A stretch of DNA of 64,000 bases from Streptomyces gilvus (GTDB lineage Bacteria; Actinomycetota; Actinomycetes; Streptomycetales; Streptomycetaceae). Below, one piece after another: positions 61,278-64,000 of the stretch; the first letter of the stretch is position 1; every line of letters begins with the position of its first letter. The position numbers and the translations under genes are program-made. The stretch covers positions 62,001-126,000 of the forward strand of contig NZ_JAKWBE010000022.1 of assembly GCF_022513565.1 (NCBI RefSeq), given 5' to 3'. The notes under the pieces were generated by a model, which saw only the letters and a list, made by a program, of their open reading frames with translations, was not told where the DNA came from and did not search any database.

Positions 61278-64000
61278 ATGACGGGACGAGAGCGGTCCCG
61301 GCATACGAGGGACGGTGCGCGGGAGCGACGGGGCACGGGGGAGTTGCGGGCCGTCGAGACCGGCGTCGTCCGGGAGGCGGGGGAGTGGGGGGCCGTCGAG
61401 ACCGGCGTCGTCCGCATCCACGACCTCGCCGGGCGCCCCCGCGGCACCGGCTTCGTCGCCGACCACCAGGGCACCGTCGTCACCAGCCACGAGGCGGTCG
61501 ACGGGTTGTCCAGACTGGTGGTGCACGCGGACGGCGACCGCACCTGCCTGGTGACGGCGGACGCGGTGACCGCCCTCCCCGAGCTGGACCTCGCTCTCCT
61601 CCGCACCGAGGGCCTGGCCGTCGCCCCGCTCCCCATCACCGTCCGGGACCGGGTCGAGACCGGCAGCTACGTCCGTCTCGCCGCAGGCCGCTGGCGCGAG
61701 GCCCGCGTCCTCGCCGCGACCTCCGTCACCTATGCGGCGACGGACCGCTACCGCCTCATCGACGGCGCCCTGGAACTGGCCATCGGCACGGCCGGCCAGG
61801 ACGCGCTGCGGCTCGGCGGGGGCGCCGCCGGAGGCCCGGTCCTGGACGCCGGCACGGGCGCCGTCGTCGCCGTCCTCGGCACGGCACTGCGGTCCGGCCA
61901 CCGCGACACCGGGTACGCCGTCCCCCTGCGCCCCGGGTCCGACGGGGCCCTGACCGACCTCCTCACCCGCAACGCGGCCACGGTCCCCGCCTACGGAGCC
62001 GACCTCAACCTGGCCGGCGTACTGGAACTGACAGCCACATCGGTGCGCCAGGACGGCCCGCCGGGGACGCCGACCGGTAGTGCGGAGCCGGTGCGGCCGG
62101 TGGAACGGGCCGCGTCGGCAAGGCAGTTGACGGCCTTCGCCGAAGGACGGGCCCCCGGCTCGGTCCTCGGCCTCGTCGGATCCCCGGGCAGCGGCCGTAC
62201 GACGGAACTCGCCGCCCTCGCGGCACGCCGACACCACTGCGCAGAACCGGCCCCCACGCTGTGGCTGCGCGGCGCCGACCTGCGCGACGACGACACGTCC
62301 GTCGCCGACGCCGCAAGCCGCGCCTTGGCCCGCGCCGCCCGTGTCGTCGCCGGGTCGGAAGCTGCTGGTGTGAGTGGCCGCGCAGTGGGTCCCGGTGTCC
62401 GTGTCGACGCCGAGTCGGAAGACGCCCGCGCGAGCGATCTGGGCGACGTCGGCCCGGCCCGCCTCGCCGAGATCGCCCGCACCGCCCAGCGCCCCCTGCT
62501 GCTCCTCCTCGACGGCCCCGAGGAGATGCCCCCGCTCCTCTCCCGCCGCCTCCCGGCCTGGACCGAGGGCACGGCGTCCTGGCTGGGCGAGACGGGCGCC
62601 CGCCTGGTGGTGGCCTGCAGGGAGGAGTACTGGGAAACAGCGGCGGCGCATTTCCCGTCACCTCCGGCCGTCGCGGACGAGGCTCCTTCAGCGACACCCC
62701 CCTGCCTGCACCTCACCGACCTCACGGAACCCGAGGCCCGCACGGCCCGTGCCCGCTACGGCATCCCCGAAGGCGCCCTCGCCCCCGCCGAGGCCCGCCA
62801 CCCCCTCAGCCTCCGCCTCCTCGCCGAGATCCGCACGGCACTGCCCGACGCCCTCGCCACTCCGCACGCCCCCCTCGACCGCGACACCGTCTTCTCGGCC
62901 TACCTGGACCTGATGTGCCTGCGCATCGCCGTCCGCCTGGCCGCCGAGAACGGCCTCTGCGGCAGCGCCGTACGCCGCCTCGCGGCCAAGGTCTCCGGCC
63001 AGGTCCACAAGGCGGCCCGCCGCAGTCTCGCCCCGGGCCAGGGCGAACTGGACCGTGCCTCGTTCGAGGCGCTGTTCCCCTGGGGCCAGGCCCTGCCCCA
63101 CCTCGGCGGCGGCACCGGCTGGGCCTCCGCCGTCCTCACCGAAGGCCTCCTCGTCCCCGCCGGCACCGGCTACCGCTTCGCCCACGAGGAGTTCGCCGAC
63201 TGGATCCAGGGCACCCACCTCGACCTCGACGAGGCGTTGCGGGCCCTGGTCCACCGCCGGGCCCCCTCCCCGGACGCCCACCCGCTCCCCGTACCGCACC
63301 ACCGCATCGGCCCGGTCGTCCAGGCCCTGCTGCTCCTCGCCAGAGAGCAGGGCAGCCCCCAACTCGCCACCCGCCTGGACGAGTTGGTCCAGGCACTGCG
63401 GACGGACCCGGACTCCTGGTGGCCCGCGCATCTCCTCTCCGGAACCCTCCTCCGAGTCCCGGACGCCGGCCCGTACCTCGACGTACTCCGCCACCTCGCC
63501 GACCACGTCGTCACCGCTCAGCGCCCCACCACCGCCGCACCCCTCTTCGCCCCCGCCTTCTGGACCGCCCTCTCCCTCCCTGACAGCGACCGCCTCGACC
63601 TCCTCCGCCACCTCCTCCTCGCCGACCACCCACCCCAGGACGCGCCCACCACCCCCCGTTACCTCGACGCCGTCTCCCGCCTCCTCGCCGCCGCCCCCAC
63701 CGCCGTACAACCCCTCCTCACCGCCTGGTTCGACGACGACCGCCCCCTCCCCGCGACTCCGCACGCGACCGTGGCCGACGCCGCGCAGGCCCTGCTCCAC
63801 ACCCACCGGCATCGCGCCCTGGACGAGCTGACCGAGTTGCTGGTGGAGTCCGCGCACCCCAGGGCGGACGAGTTGCTGGCGGCGCTGGCCGAGGACGAGC
63901 CCTCGGCCGTGTGCCGGGCCGTGGACCGCTGGGCGCACGACGAACGCGCTTCCCGGCGAGCTGCGGCCCTGGCCCACGCACTGCGCACCGCCCCCCACGT
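61278..64000 (+). CDS. Trypsin-like domain fused to STAND-type NTPase (runs off right edge)
   Basis: At least 907 codons, open to the window end. GGGGAGGA precedes ATG 61278. Residues of about 45–230 form a trypsin-like beta-barrel. His71 (VVTSHEAV) and Asp104 (ELDLALL) are in place, but the serine position is Ala184 in GGAAGGPVLD. An NTPase follows: P-loop GSPGSGRTT (301–309) with Arg for the invariant Lys, Walker B LLLLLDGPEEMP (407–418) and a RLVVACREEYWE strand like STAND sensor motifs. The rest is helical, with FAHEEFADWIQ as the likely winged-helix end. Such fusions occur in actinobacterial conflict/signalling systems; the present role is inferred. Two copies of AVETGVVR (residues 25–46) are an in-frame duplication. 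Confidence 0.8.
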   Translation, partial: MTGRERSRHTRDGARERRGTGELRAVETGVVREAGEWGAVETGVVRIHDLAGRPRGTGFVADHQGTVVTSHEAVDGLSRLVVHADGDRTCLVTADAVTALPELDLALLRTEGLAVAPLPITVRDRVETGSYVRLAAGRWREARVLAATSVTYAATDRYRLIDGALELAIGTAGQDALRLGGGAAGGPVLDAGTGAVVAVLGTALRSGHRDTGYAVPLRPGSDGALTDLLTRNAATVPAYGADLNLAGVLELTATSVRQDGPPGTPTGSAEPVRPVERAASARQLTAFAEGRAPGSVLGLVGSPGSGRTTELAALAARRHHCAEPAPTLWLRGADLRDDDTSVADAASRALARAARVVAGSEAAGVSGRAVGPGVRVDAESEDARASDLGDVGPARLAEIARTAQRPLLLLLDGPEEMPPLLSRRLPAWTEGTASWLGETGARLVVACREEYWETAAAHFPSPPAVADEAPSATPPCLHLTDLTEPEARTARARYGIPEGALAPAEARHPLSLRLLAEIRTALPDALATPHAPLDRDTVFSAYLDLMCLRIAVRLAAENGLCGSAVRRLAAKVSGQVHKAARRSLAPGQGELDRASFEALFPWGQALPHLGGGTGWASAVLTEGLLVPAGTGYRFAHEEFADWIQGTHLDLDEALRALVHRRAPSPDAHPLPVPHHRIGPVVQALLLLAREQGSPQLATRLDELVQALRTDPDSWWPAHLLSGTLLRVPDAGPYLDVLRHLADHVVTAQRPTTAAPLFAPAFWTALSLPDSDRLDLLRHLLLADHPPQDAPTTPRYLDAVSRLLAAAPTAVQPLLTAWFDDDRPLPATPHATVADAAQALLHTHRHRALDELTELLVESAHPRADELLAALAEDEPSAVCRAVDRWAHDERASRRAAALAHALRTAPH

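Overview
This is a very GC-rich chromosomal segment with strong codon bias, many GTG/TTG starts and many Tat-exported or lipidated proteins. Its housekeeping order dxr–rseP–ispG … proS … rimP–nusA–ylxR–infB–DUF503–rbfA–truB is that of Streptomyces. I therefore read it as Streptomyces chromosome core interrupted by accessory sugar-utilisation blocks. No tRNA, rRNA, CRISPR array, integrase or transposase was seen.

Layout. (a) 1–2.5 kb: the start of an adenosine deaminase gene (leftward, cut by the window edge), a Pro/Gly-rich DUF4190 membrane protein and a NADAR-family protein. (b) 2.5–19.3 kb: a polyamine/GABA block. It holds an aldehyde dehydrogenase, a complete PotDABC-type ABC importer, a PuuB-like FAD oxidoreductase, GabT, a PucR-type regulator and a second aldehyde dehydrogenase. 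Together they can import putrescine-like amines and carry them through GABA and succinic semialdehyde to succinate. A PAP2 phosphatase, a VirD4-like ATPase and a 0.9-kb repeat-filled spacer lie among them. (c) 19.4–33.6 kb: a plant-wall glucan (probably xyloglucan) locus. It has GH3, a lipoprotein-dependent sugar ABC importer, GH42, GH12, GH31 and a LacI regulator, with a secreted chorismate mutase in the middle. Four near-identical palindromes (core GAAGCGCTTC) sit at the three promoters I can recognise and define a LacI regulon. (d) 33.9–40 kb: an acyl-CoA dehydrogenase, then the MEP-pathway genes dxr and ispG with the site-2 protease rseP between them. (e) 40.1–44.9 kb: a second LacI gene with pectin- and fucose-active secreted enzymes (GH28, GH29), apparently set between ispG and the acetyltransferase/proS genes. 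(f) 45–48.2 kb: two GNAT acetyltransferases and proS. (g) 48.3–51.7 kb: a tightly coupled redox operon of a Ser-rich membrane-anchored protein, ApbE flavin transferase, a haem-type membrane protein, a NuoF/RnfC-like flavoprotein and a 3Fe-4S ferredoxin. (h) 51.8–53.8 kb: a degenerate kinase-fold protein and two DUF4439-type proteins. (i) 54–61 kb: the translation/transcription operon rimP to truB. (j) 61.3 kb to the right edge: a large trypsin-like/STAND-NTPase fusion, incomplete.

Four broken secreted carbohydrate-utilisation genes are visible: the tail of a GH18 chitinase (10.4 kb), a GH74 xyloglucanase collapsed to its two ends (26.5 kb), a frameshifted and truncated sugar-binding lipoprotein (41.3 kb), and a second GH28 reduced to its start and tail (43.0 kb). 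They suggest repeated deletion inside secreted sugar-use genes. The best leads for something new are the redox operon, whose Ser-rich protein ends in a flavinylation-like motif; the stacked hairpins that bury the ribosome-binding site of the gene at 9960; an orphan Zur-like box with its own −10; overlapping mini-reading-frames before infB; and the trypsin/NTPase fusion with altered catalytic residues.
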